From: Hyphomicrobiales bacterium
GTDB lineage: Bacteria > Pseudomonadota > Alphaproteobacteria > Rhizobiales > Rhizobiaceae
Direction: 5' to 3'
Assembly (NCBI GenBank): GCA_900467185.1
Contig: UBPA01000015.1
Location: forward strand, 1-64,000
Length of the DNA: 64,000 nt
The translations under genes and the position numbers were made by a program. Positions 8,167-16,492 of this stretch are shown here, one piece after another (positions within the stretch are counted from its first letter, which is position 1; the number at the start of each line of letters is the position of its first letter). Below the pieces are notes generated by a model that saw only the letters and a list, made by a program, of their open reading frames with translations, did no database searches and was not told the origin of the DNA.

Positions 8167-9690
8167 TCACATCGTTGCCCCGATCTGCCACGGAACGAAC
8201 TCGTTCGCACCATAGCCAAGCTCTTCGGATTTCGAGCGCTCGCCGGAGGCGACGCGCAGGACGGTCTGGAAGATCTCCCGGCCCTTTTCCTCGATGCTCA
8301 CGCCTTCGAGGACGTCGCCGCAATTGATGTCCATATCCTCTTCCATGCGACGGTAGAGATCGGAATTGGTGGCGAGCTTGATCGATGGCGTCGGCTTGCA
8401 GCCATAGGCCGAGCCGCGCCCCGTGGTAAAGGCGATCACATTCGCGCCGCCGGCTACCTGGCCCGTTGCGGCAACCGGATCGTAGCCGGGCGTGTCCATA
8501 TAAACGAAGCCCTTGCGGTCGATGCGCTCGGCATAGGCATAGACGCCGCGCAGGGTCGAGGTGCCGCCCTTGGCGACGGCGCCGAGCGACTTTTCGAGGA
8601 TCGTCGTCAGCCCGCCGGCCTTGTTGCCGGGCGATGGATTGTTGTTCAGCTCGCCGCCAGCACGCGCGGCATAGTCGGTCCACCAGTCGATCAGATCGAC
8701 GATCTTTTGCCCGACCGCCGCGCTCTCGGCCCGGCGGGTCAGCAGATGTTCGGCCCCGAAGATCTCGGGCGTTTCCGACAGGATGGCCGTGCCGCCCTGC
8801 CGAACCAGCTGGTCTACGGCCGCGCCGAGCGCGGGATTCGCGGTGAGGCCGGAATATCCGTCGGAGCCGCCACACTGCAGGGCCAGCGTGATTTCGGAGG
8901 CGGCAACGGTCTCACGGCGCGCCTTCGCGGCCAGCGGCAGAAGATCGCGGATGCGCTCGACGCCTGCTTCGATCGAGCGACGCGTCCCCCCGGTTTCCTG
9001 GATCGTCAGGCTCTGGAAATGATCGCCCTCGACGATGCCATACTGCTGTTTCAGGCGCGGGATCTGGAAGACCTCGCAGCCGAGGCCGACCAGAACCACA
9101 GCGGCAAGGTTGGGATGTGTGGCATAGCCCCACTGGGTGCGCGCCAGAATGTCGTAGCCCTCGCCCTTCGAGGCCATGCCGCAGCCCGTGCCGTGGGTGA
9201 ACGGAATGACGCCGTCAATATCGGGATAATCCTTCAGGATGCCGGACCGCTCCACCGCCTCGGCAATGAAGCCGGCGACGGTGGCGGAACAGTTCACCGA
9301 GGACAGGATGCCGATATAGTTGCGCGTTCCGACACGCCCGTCCGGGCGGCGGAATCCCTGGAATGTCTCCGGCACCTCGCCGGCCAGAAGACCGCCATCG
9401 GCGCGCGCCTCCGAGGCGAAGGCATAGTCGCGGGAGAAGTCGTGGATCGCGACATTGTGCTCGTGCACCCAGTCACCCGGCGCGATCGGAACGGCGGCGA
9501 AGCCGATGATCTGGCCGAACTTGCGGATGGGCTCGCCTTCGGCGATCGGCGCCAGCGCGATCTTGTGCCCCTTGCCCAACGCGCTGCGCGCCACCACGCC
9601 GTTCTGCAGGCTGTCGCCGTTCGACACGCGGTCGATGGCGATGACCACGTTGTCGGCATCGTTGAGGCGCAGAATGCGGGGCGTCGCCAT
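8167..9690 (-). CDS. uxaA: UxaA-type altronate dehydratase (sugar-acid dehydratase)
   Basis: This 507-residue protein has the full UxaA/GarD layout: an N-terminal SAF domain (about 1-95) joined to the large dehydratase domain. Typical family segments are VGTRNYIGILSSVNC, HGTGCGM, ALQCGGSDGYSG and a late FTTGRGSAYGCKPTP with the conserved metal-site cysteines. The family removes water from altronate or galactarate using iron. The neighbours (tagaturonate-reductase-like and L-galactonate-type dehydrogenases) favour D-altronate, giving 2-keto-3-deoxy-gluconate. The ATG at 9690 lies 2 bp behind the previous stop. Galactarate or another hexonate remains possible. Confidence 0.87.
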   Translation of the reverse strand: MATPRILRLNDADNVVIAIDRVSNGDSLQNGVVARSALGKGHKIALAPIAEGEPIRKFGQIIGFAAVPIAPGDWVHEHNVAIHDFSRDYAFASEARADGGLLAGEVPETFQGFRRPDGRVGTRNYIGILSSVNCSATVAGFIAEAVERSGILKDYPDIDGVIPFTHGTGCGMASKGEGYDILARTQWGYATHPNLAAVVLVGLGCEVFQIPRLKQQYGIVEGDHFQSLTIQETGGTRRSIEAGVERIRDLLPLAAKARRETVAASEITLALQCGGSDGYSGLTANPALGAAVDQLVRQGGTAILSETPEIFGAEHLLTRRAESAAVGQKIVDLIDWWTDYAARAGGELNNNPSPGNKAGGLTTILEKSLGAVAKGGTSTLRGVYAYAERIDRKGFVYMDTPGYDPVAATGQVAGGANVIAFTTGRGSAYGCKPTPSIKLATNSDLYRRMEEDMDINCGDVLEGVSIEEKGREIFQTVLRVASGERSKSEELGYGANEFVPWQIGATM

Positions 9691-9692
9691 GG

Positions 9693-10703
9693 TCAGATCT
9701 CCAGAATGGCTTTGATGGTACCAGCTTCCGGGCGCAGCCACTGCGGGAAAAGTTCAGGGCCATCCTCAAGCGCGCCGCGATGCGTGATGAGGGCATCGAC
9801 GGGCACGCGGCCGGCGGCCATCTGGCGCACGACCTCGGCGAAATCGTCGGCCTGTGCGTTGCGGCTGCCAAACAGCGTCGCCTCGCGCTTGTGGAACTCC
9901 GGGTCTGAGAAGGTGATGTCGGTGCGCACGACGCTGACGAGGACATAGCGCCCGGCATGGGCGAGGAAACCAAAGCCGCGCTGCATGGCTGCGGCATTGC
10001 CCGTCGCGTCGATGACGACGTCGAAAAAGTCGCCGCCCGTCATCCGCGAAGCCTCGGCTTCCGCCGACGCATCCGCCATGATCATCGCATCGGCGCCGAG
10101 CCGGTCGAGCGTGAAGCCCAGACGATCCTCGCGGACATCCATGACGGTCACATTCGCGCCGCGCGCCTTGGCGAAGATAATCGCCGACATGCCGATGGGG
10201 CCGGAGCCGACGACGAGGACACGATCTTCGGCCGAAACGCTGCCGCGCTTCACGCCATGTGCGCCGATGGCCAGAAATTCGATGGTGGCTGCGGCATCGA
10301 GCGAGGCGCCGCCGGCCGACACAACATTGCCTTCCGGCACGCAGAGATATTCCGCCATGCCGCCATCGCGGTGCACGCCGAGCACGGCAATGCTCTGGCA
10401 GGCATTCGACACGCCCTTTCGGCAGGCGTGGCAGGTGCCGCAGGACAGGTAGGGTACGATATAGACCGCCTCCCCTGCTTTCAGAGCGCTGCCCTGCGGC
10501 GCGCTTTCCACCGTGCCCGACAGCTCGTGGCCCATGACCCGGGGATATTCGAGGAACGGGTGCTTGCCCTGGAAGATGTGGTAATCCGTGCCGCAGATAC
10601 CGACGCGGCGGATGCGGACCAGAACCTCGCCCGGCGCCGGCACGGGAATGGGGCGGTCGATGACCGAAAGACGGCCGGGCTCGTTGCAGATCAGGGCTCT
10701 CAT
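9693..10703 (-). CDS. lgoD: zinc alcohol dehydrogenase, L-galactonate 5-dehydrogenase type (LgoD/YjjN-like)
   Basis: This 336-residue medium-chain dehydrogenase has the catalytic zinc motif GICGTD and GHE, and a structural zinc site with four cysteines in the spacing C-x2-C-x2-C-x7-C near residues 89-103. The Rossmann motif VVGSGPIG follows. It resembles E. coli LgoD closely along its length, including GVHRDGGMAEYL and SDPEFHKREATLFGSRNA. LgoD oxidises L-galactonate to D-tagaturonate with NAD. With the reductase at 13740-14894 and the dehydratase at 8167-9690 this gives a complete three-step route. Substrate is inferred from resemblance plus context; other sugar-acid or polyol dehydrogenases of the family cannot be excluded. 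Confidence 0.8.
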   Translation of the reverse strand: MRALICNEPGRLSVIDRPIPVPAPGEVLVRIRRVGICGTDYHIFQGKHPFLEYPRVMGHELSGTVESAPQGSALKAGEAVYIVPYLSCGTCHACRKGVSNACQSIAVLGVHRDGGMAEYLCVPEGNVVSAGGASLDAAATIEFLAIGAHGVKRGSVSAEDRVLVVGSGPIGMSAIIFAKARGANVTVMDVREDRLGFTLDRLGADAMIMADASAEAEASRMTGGDFFDVVIDATGNAAAMQRGFGFLAHAGRYVLVSVVRTDITFSDPEFHKREATLFGSRNAQADDFAEVVRQMAAGRVPVDALITHRGALEDGPELFPQWLRPEAGTIKAILEI

Positions 10704-10742
10704 AGCATCACTTTCGCAGATCGTTCGCAGTCTCGTCAGGGT

Positions 10743-10769
10743 GCGGAAGCCGGGACGGCCGGCTTCCGC
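10743..10769. other. stem-loop after the binding-protein gene
   Basis: GCGGAAGCCGG (10743-10753) pairs perfectly with CCGGCTTCCGC (10759-10769) across a 5-nt loop. It lies between the binding-protein stop and the dehydrogenase start, without a T tract on the minus strand. It looks like a transcript-end protector or partial terminator rather than a full terminator. Confidence 0.6.
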
Positions 10770-10791
10770 GATTGCGCCATCGGCGGCGCGA

Positions 10792-11607
10792 TCAGGTCTT
10801 CGGCAGGGTCGCCGGCAGCGGCACGCCCGTGTAGCGATTGTAGATCTCGCTTAGCTTCCCGTTCTTCAGGTTTTCGGCGATGACCGCGTTCAGCTTGGCC
10901 TTCAGCGCGTCCTCGCCCTTCCGCAGGCCGATGGCGTAGGGATTGGTCTTCAGCACGATCTTGACCGTCAGCGGGTCGGCCGCGCGGCGCTGGTTGACCG
11001 CGGTCATGATCTGCGGCGAGGACGCCATCACGTCCACCTGGCCGGAGACGAGGGCGGTTACCAGCGTCGCGTCGTCATCGTAGCGCGTCAGCTGCGCGCC
11101 CGGCAGCTTGGCCGTCGCCTCGAGGTCGTTGGTCGAGCCGCGCGTCGTGCCGACCTGCACGCTGTTCAGGTCTTCCGGCTTGGTGGCGTTCGCACCGGCA
11201 CCCGAGCCGGCTGCAACCACGATCTGGATGACGCCATAGGCATCGGTGAAATCGATCACCTTCTTGCGCTCGGCATTGACGCTAAACGAGGCCATGACGA
11301 TGTCGGCCTGGCCGGTGAGGAGCGCGGGAACGCGGTTCGGGCCGGTGACCTGCACCAGTTCCAGTTCGACGCCGAGCGCTTCGGCGACCAGACGCGCGCT
11401 CTCGATGTCCGAGCCCGTGGGCTGCATCTGCGCGTCCGTCATGCCGAAGGGCGGCGAGCCCAGATCGACGGCGATGCGGATCTTGCCGCGCTGCTGGATG
11501 TCGGCCAGCGTATCGGCCACGGCGTTCGAGCCGCCCAGCATCGGCAGGCCGATGACGAGGGCGAAGGCTGCCGCGGAAACGGTGGCAAGCAGGTTACGTC
11601 TGTTCAT
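10792..11607 (-). CDS. polar-amino-acid-type ABC transporter, periplasmic binding protein
   Basis: This 271-residue exported protein has a signal peptide (about 1-31, ending near NAVA) and an SBP_bac_3 domain. Hallmarks are GKIRIAVDLGSPPFG, the ligand-loop region MASFSVNAERKKVIDFTDAY and QVGTTRGSTN. The ATG has a strong GGAGG 6 nt upstream. It is the binding component for the ATPase and permeases encoded at 11675-13743. The family usually binds amino acids. Here every enzyme gene in the operon concerns sugar acids, so the ligand may be a hexonate or another carboxylate. Confidence 0.9.
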   Translation of the reverse strand: MNRRNLLATVSAAAFALVIGLPMLGGSNAVADTLADIQQRGKIRIAVDLGSPPFGMTDAQMQPTGSDIESARLVAEALGVELELVQVTGPNRVPALLTGQADIVMASFSVNAERKKVIDFTDAYGVIQIVVAAGSGAGANATKPEDLNSVQVGTTRGSTNDLEATAKLPGAQLTRYDDDATLVTALVSGQVDVMASSPQIMTAVNQRRAADPLTVKIVLKTNPYAIGLRKGEDALKAKLNAVIAENLKNGKLSEIYNRYTGVPLPATLPKT

Positions 11608-11674
11608 GATATTCCTCCCGGTTGAAAGACTGTAGAGCATTTGCGTGCGCTTGTTGTGAGGCACGTCGTGCGCG

Positions 11675-12386
<712 letters not shown>

Positions 12387-12403
<17 letters not shown>

Positions 12404-13046
12404 TGAGCTTCCTTTCAAGCTTCCGGCTCCACATGGACAACGGGAAGCAGATCGCAAAGTAGAACGCTGCCACCACCATGAAGACGGTGAAGGGTTCGAA
12501 AATGGAGTTGTTGATGAGCTTGCCGGCCTGAGCGAGCTCGATGAAGCCGATGACCGAGGCGAGCGACGTGTTCTTCACAATCTGCACGAGGAAACCGACC
12601 GTAGGCGGCGTTGCGATGCGCAGCGCCTGCGGCAGGATGACCCGCGTCATGCGCTGCCAGCGTGTGAGCGCCAGACATTCGGCAGCCTCCCACTGGGTCT
12701 TCGGAACGGCCTCGATGCAACCGCGCCAGATTTCGGCAAGGAAGCCGGAGGCGTAGATGGTCAGGCCCGCGCCCGCCGCGAGGATGGCGGGAAAACCGGG
12801 GCCGGCGAAGATGGCGATGCCGTAATAGATGAGAAACAGGAGGATCAGCAGCGGCGTGCCCTGCACGATCTGGATGTAGGTGCTGGCCGCCCTCCGCAGG
12901 ATTTTCGACGGTCCGATGCGGGCCAGCATGACGCCGAAGCCGAGGAGACCGCCGCCGATAAAAGCGATGGCCGAGAGGCCGAGCGTCCAGAGAGCGGCCC
13001 ATGCCAGAAATTCGACGTGGAGCAGGCTGAATGTGGGGGTCGTCAT
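12387..13046 (-). CDS. polar-amino-acid-type ABC transporter, permease 2
   Basis: This 219-residue membrane protein has about five hydrophobic segments and the coupling-helix motif EAAECLALTRWQRMTRVILPQALR (ExxxxxG-like EAA loop). It belongs to the HisM/GlnP type and pairs with the product of 13060-13743. The ATG at 13046 is 13 bp after the stop of that gene. The reading frame runs further upstream but would overlap the first permease. Confidence 0.92.
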
Positions 13047-13059
13047 CACAGGGGCCGCC

Positions 13060-13743
13060 TCACAATGTCGTGCCGAGCTTGCGCCGGCGGGTAAAGGCTG
13101 CGTGGGCAAAGGCGGAGAAGGCACCGCGCATCACGAAGGACAGGACGAGATAGATGATGCCGACGACGATGTAGGTCTCGAACGCGCGGAAGGTGCCCGA
13201 CTGGATGCGGTTGGCAACGGCGGTGAGCTCTTCGGCGGAAATCTGCGAGGTGATCGAGGACGCCAGCATCAGCAGCACGTACTGGCTGGTCAGGGACGGA
13301 TAGACCCGCTCGATGGCCGGGCGGATGATCACGTGCCAATAGATCTGCGGTTTGGAAAGCCCGAGACACTCCGCCGCCTCGACCTGCGAGCGGTGGATGG
13401 ACTGGAGGCCGGCGCGCACGATCTCGCAGGTATAGGCACCGACATTGACGGTGAGCGCGATCATCGCCGCGAGATTGGCGGAGACGCGGATGCCGAGCGT
13501 GGCGATGCCGAAATAGATGATGAAGACCTGCACCAGCAGCGGCGTGTTGCGGATCACCTCGACATAGGCGGCGACGATCGCCTTGACGACGGGCGAACCG
13601 TCGGCCCGGCCGATGGCACAGAGCGTGCCGACGATGAAGCCGGCAACCGTCGCGACGGCGGACAGCTGCAGCGTGAGAACCGCACCCCAGAGGAAATCCG
13701 GCCAATACGGCAGAAGCGCGGAGAAATCGAACGTATAGGTCAT
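13060..13743 (-). CDS. polar-amino-acid-type ABC transporter, permease 1
   Basis: This 227-residue membrane protein of the HisQ/GlnP type carries QVEAAECLGLSKPQIYWHVIIRPA, the loop that docks on the ATPase. The VIRNTPLLVQVFIIYFG segment is typical for the family. It overlaps the stop of the upstream dehydrogenase gene by 4 bp (ATGA), which puts the transporter and the dehydrogenase on one transcript. It should form a heterodimeric channel with the product of 12387-13046. Confidence 0.93.
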   Translation of the reverse strand: MTYTFDFSALLPYWPDFLWGAVLTLQLSAVATVAGFIVGTLCAIGRADGSPVVKAIVAAYVEVIRNTPLLVQVFIIYFGIATLGIRVSANLAAMIALTVNVGAYTCEIVRAGLQSIHRSQVEAAECLGLSKPQIYWHVIIRPAIERVYPSLTSQYVLLMLASSITSQISAEELTAVANRIQSGTFRAFETYIVVGIIYLVLSFVMRGAFSAFAHAAFTRRRKLGTTL

Positions 13744-14894
13744 GCCTTTGCCCTCTCCGTATGAGGCGTCGCCACGGCCTGCCCGGCGACGACGCCGCGA
13801 AGGATCGGGGCCGCCGGCGTGGTGCCTGTCGTCGCGACCCAGTCGAGGAAGGCGGCGATCCGCCGCTCGATCTTGACGCCGTGGTTCTGGGCGATGTCTG
13901 CCACGCGGTGGTCGAGAAACGGATTGTCGAACCGCTCCAGCGTCACGTCCACATAGGCCTTCGCGTCGTCGGCAATGCCATGGACTGCAAAGCCCGGCAC
14001 GACTTCCTGCCGGTAGACGGCCAGCAGCCGCTCACGCACGGTCGCATCCTGCAACAGGGCCCGCACCGTCTCGTCTACGGCACGGCCCTCGCCCAGCCAA
14101 ATGTCGGCGAGGAGCGTGTGACCGAGATTGAGGATATGCAGCTTCAGTCGCTCATAGGGCTCGAGATCGTCGGTCAAGACGACGGACGGATGGTCGAAGG
14201 GAAGCGCGAGCCCCGGCTTCGCCTCGATCGCCCAGAGCGCGTAAGGCTCGGCTACGGCGCCGACCGGCTCGATCGGCTCGGAGACGATGCGATCCACGAG
14301 CGTGTTGGCGAAGAGAACCTCGGTCTCGACATAGTGATGGAAGGCCTCATCCGCGCCGGCCTCGGCTGCAAGCGAAAGAACCGCCTGCTGCAGAATGTCG
14401 CCGTTGCGGTTCAGAAGCTCGCACGGCAGGACGGTCAACGGACCGCCCCGCGCCTGCCAGCGATGAAAAAGCAAGGCCGTCAGCTTGCCGACGAACGACG
14501 ATGGGACACGACCGGAAAACAGCGCGTCGTTGCGATCGTCTTCCGAGACCTCGTATCCACGATCCCCGGTATTGGAGACGACGAAGCCGGTGTCGTTTGC
14601 AAACAGCGCCGTCAATCTGGCCCAATCGGCCTGCGCGGAGAGGCCGCCATCGACCGATGTCACGGCGATCCGGCGCTCGACTTGCCGACCCGCCTCGAGA
14701 CCGCGGATGACCACTGGATAGCCTTGCGGATGTCCGAAGGCGGCCACGCGACCGGCGCGTTCCGCAGAGCCCGAAACCTGCACGATGGTGATGGGACCGA
14801 TGGCCTGACCCGCTTCGCGCGCCTCGTGAACGAAGAGATCGACATGCGCCTGCAGGAACCGGCTGGTTCCGAACTGAAGGATGCGCGTGCTCAT
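13740..14894 (-). CDS. mannitol dehydrogenase family oxidoreductase, tagaturonate reductase-like (UxaB-like)
   Basis: This 384-residue protein starts with the nucleotide-binding stretch STRILQFGTSRFLQAHVD, matching the N-terminus of the mannitol dehydrogenase/UxaB family. The C-terminal domain contains LKLHILNLGHTLLADI, in place of the KLxxLNxxH catalytic Lys/His block. UxaB-type enzymes reduce D-tagaturonate to D-altronate with NADH, which fits the dehydratase and L-galactonate-type dehydrogenase downstream. The ATG at 14894 has no good ribosome binding site of its own but overlaps the stop of a 24-codon frame (ATGA), so it may depend on coupling. First structural gene of the operon. Fructuronate, mannonate or other keto-acids are alternatives. 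Confidence 0.85.
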   Translation of the reverse strand: MSTRILQFGTSRFLQAHVDLFVHEAREAGQAIGPITIVQVSGSAERAGRVAAFGHPQGYPVVIRGLEAGRQVERRIAVTSVDGGLSAQADWARLTALFANDTGFVVSNTGDRGYEVSEDDRNDALFSGRVPSSFVGKLTALLFHRWQARGGPLTVLPCELLNRNGDILQQAVLSLAAEAGADEAFHHYVETEVLFANTLVDRIVSEPIEPVGAVAEPYALWAIEAKPGLALPFDHPSVVLTDDLEPYERLKLHILNLGHTLLADIWLGEGRAVDETVRALLQDATVRERLLAVYRQEVVPGFAVHGIADDAKAYVDVTLERFDNPFLDHRVADIAQNHGVKIERRIAAFLDWVATTGTTPAAPILRGVVAGQAVATPHTERAKA

Positions 14895-14965
14895 GCGCAA
14901 AGCTCTGGCGCGCCGGCAACCGAAGGCGTGGAGCACGCAGTTCTCTGGCTTTTCAAGTGGGTCAT
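14891..14965 (-). CDS. 24-codon upstream reading frame coupled to the dehydrogenase
   Basis: A short minus-strand frame (ATG 14965-14963, TGA 14893-14891) has GAGGAGG 9 nt before its ATG. Its stop overlaps the dehydrogenase start as ATGA. The peptide begins MTHLKSQRTA and ends PELCA, and has no recognisable domain. The ribosome binding site is stronger than anything visible at the dehydrogenase start, so ribosomes probably enter here and re-initiate. It might be a leader peptide or only a loading device. Confidence 0.5.
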   Translation of the reverse strand: MTHLKSQRTACSTPSVAGAPELCA

Positions 14966-14997
14966 GCGTTCGATCCTCCTCAGTCTCTCCCTTGCGT

Positions 14998-15027
14998 TTT
15001 ATATACAAAAAACAAACTGACCCGCAA
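14998..15027 (-). promoter_or_regulatory. candidate promoter of the sugar-acid operon
   Basis: On the minus strand TTGCGG (15027-15022) and TATAAA (15003-14998) are 18 bp apart in a strikingly AT-rich part of the divergent gap. Transcription would start about 25-30 nt before the short reading frame at 14965. Confidence 0.45.
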
Positions 15028-15037
15028 TGCTTTATTT

Positions 15038-15059
15038 TGTTTATTTTATGCAATAAACA
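15038..15059. promoter_or_regulatory. operator palindrome in the divergent regulator gap
   Basis: TGTTTATT (15038-15045) and AATAAACA (15052-15059) form a perfect 8-bp inverted repeat with a 6-bp spacer. It lies between the sugar-acid operon and its divergent GntR gene, 40 bp before that gene's start, and is the obvious candidate binding site for the regulator. Confidence 0.6.
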
Positions 15060-15099
15060 GGAAGGTGCCGACATGGGGACCGGCCGGGAGGAGTTTGGA

Positions 15100-16026
15100 A
15101 TGAAGGGAAATGCCGTCTACAAGCGGAGTTACAACGGCTGCCTCGCGATGTGCGGGGGCCTTCCGCTCGGCGCGGAAATGCCCTCCGAGAACGAGCTTTC
15201 GCAGGCTCTTGCCGTCAGCCGCACCACGATACGCACGGTCATGGCCGGCCTGGAGGCCGCAGGCATTCTGCGTCGTGAAGAAGGCGCCCGCCGTCTGGCG
15301 CGCCACCCCGAGCCGGACGATGCCTTTCCCGACATGCAGACCGTATCGACCAGCGCCACCGTCGAACGTCGGTTTCTGGAATGGATCCTCGACGGCCATA
15401 TCGGCCCCGGTCATCTTCTCACGGCTGCGGAACTGGCACGACAGTTCGGCACCTCGACCACGATCATCCGCGAACATCTGCCGCATTTCCAGCATTTCGG
15501 CCTCATCGAGCGACGCCCGAACAGTGCTTGGCTCTTCAAAGGCGTCACACCGGCCTTCGCGACCGAGATCTATGAGGTGCGGGAGATGTTCGAACTGCGC
15601 GCCGCGCGCAGTTTCATCGATCTGCCCGAGGAGTCCGCGCCCTGGCGGCGCATGCGGACGATCGAGGCGGAACACCGGGTCCTGCTCGCAAGCATCGACA
15701 CCGACTACGCCCGTTTTCCGGATCTGGACGAACGCCTGCACCGCACCGTCCACGAGACGGCCGACAACCGGTTCATCAAGGATTTCTACGACATCATCTC
15801 GATGCTCTTCCACTACAATGCCCAATGGGACGCCGAAGACGAAAAGCAGCGGACCTTCACCGCGCTGACCGAGCACCTCGCTTACATCGAGGCCCTGCTG
15901 CGCCGCGACCTCAGGGCGATCGACCGCGCCTGCCGCCAGCACCTGAAAACGGCGCGTTCCAACCTGTTGCGCTCGATCGACCTGCGGATGAAGGTGTCAC
16001 CGAGCCCGGATGCATCACCCGCGTGA
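15100..16026 (+). CDS. GntR/FadR-type regulator with two tandem winged-helix domains
   Basis: This 308-residue regulator has an apparently duplicated DNA-binding region. The first wHTH (about 4-70) has PSENELSQALAVSRTTIRTVMAGLEAAGILR. The second (about 86-160) has GHLLTAAELARQFGTSTTIIREHLPHFQHFGLIER and leads into a helical FCD-type effector domain (about 160-295). GGGAGGAG 7 nt before the ATG at 15100 favours this start over an ATG at 15073. It is divergent from the sugar-acid operon and probably controls it, with a hexonate or its product as effector. Members of this family normally have one wHTH per chain. Confidence 0.88.
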   Translation: MKGNAVYKRSYNGCLAMCGGLPLGAEMPSENELSQALAVSRTTIRTVMAGLEAAGILRREEGARRLARHPEPDDAFPDMQTVSTSATVERRFLEWILDGHIGPGHLLTAAELARQFGTSTTIIREHLPHFQHFGLIERRPNSAWLFKGVTPAFATEIYEVREMFELRAARSFIDLPEESAPWRRMRTIEAEHRVLLASIDTDYARFPDLDERLHRTVHETADNRFIKDFYDIISMLFHYNAQWDAEDEKQRTFTALTEHLAYIEALLRRDLRAIDRACRQHLKTARSNLLRSIDLRMKVSPSPDASPA

Positions 16027-16094
16027 ATCGGACATCCCTGATCGATTCATAAGTTTGGTTGGACGCGTCTGCCGCCACGAGCGATTCTCGGCCC

Positions 16095-16367
16095 ATGAAC
16101 CAGCACCCCACCTATCTCTACATCGAACGGACCCAGCCATCGAAAAACATGGCCCGGTTCTACGCCCTGTCGATCGAGCCGTCCTTGTTCGGCAAGGCCT
16201 CGCTCGTCCGCCGCTGGGGGCGTATCGGTACGACAGGGCGCGAGAAAATCCACCTGTTCGAAGACGAGGCTGCGGCCCTCGCGGTTTTTCTGCAGGTTGC
16301 CCGGCAGAAACGACAAAGAGGGTATCGTCCGAGACCCTTCAGATCCAATCACAGGTCGGACGCGTAG
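16095..16367 (+). CDS. stand-alone WGR domain protein
   Basis: This 90-residue protein is almost entirely one WGR domain. It contains the eponymous RRWGRIGTTG, preceded by the N-terminal strand TYLYIERTQPSKNMARFYALS. WGR modules bind nucleic acid or nucleotide ends in PARPs and some bacterial DNA-ligation proteins; as single-domain proteins in rhizobia their role is not established. It ends in an Arg-rich tail. It lies between the GntR gene and the LOV kinase with gaps of 68 and 125 bp, which show no obvious promoter. Domain call is secure, function is not. Confidence 0.82.
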   Translation: MNQHPTYLYIERTQPSKNMARFYALSIEPSLFGKASLVRRWGRIGTTGREKIHLFEDEAAALAVFLQVARQKRQRGYRPRPFRSNHRSDA

Positions 16368-16492
16368 AGCGCTTCGTGAGCGGTCAATACACGCAGCTCG
16401 TCCGACAAGCCGCATGGCGCGGGAACAAACGGCGCGATATGGCATTGTAAGTGGCCGTTGTAATTGCCTCTTTTTCGGCGCCTGGAGTACGC

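Noticed and set aside
13740-15074. A longer dehydrogenase starting at 15074
   Set aside because: The extra 60 residues would start beyond the likely promoter and have no family counterpart; the family N-terminus begins at 14894.
16368-16492. General-stress (EcfG/RpoE2) promoter before the LOV kinase, from a GGAAC near 16422
   Set aside because: No matching downstream element at 17-19 bp; the only CGTT lies too far away.
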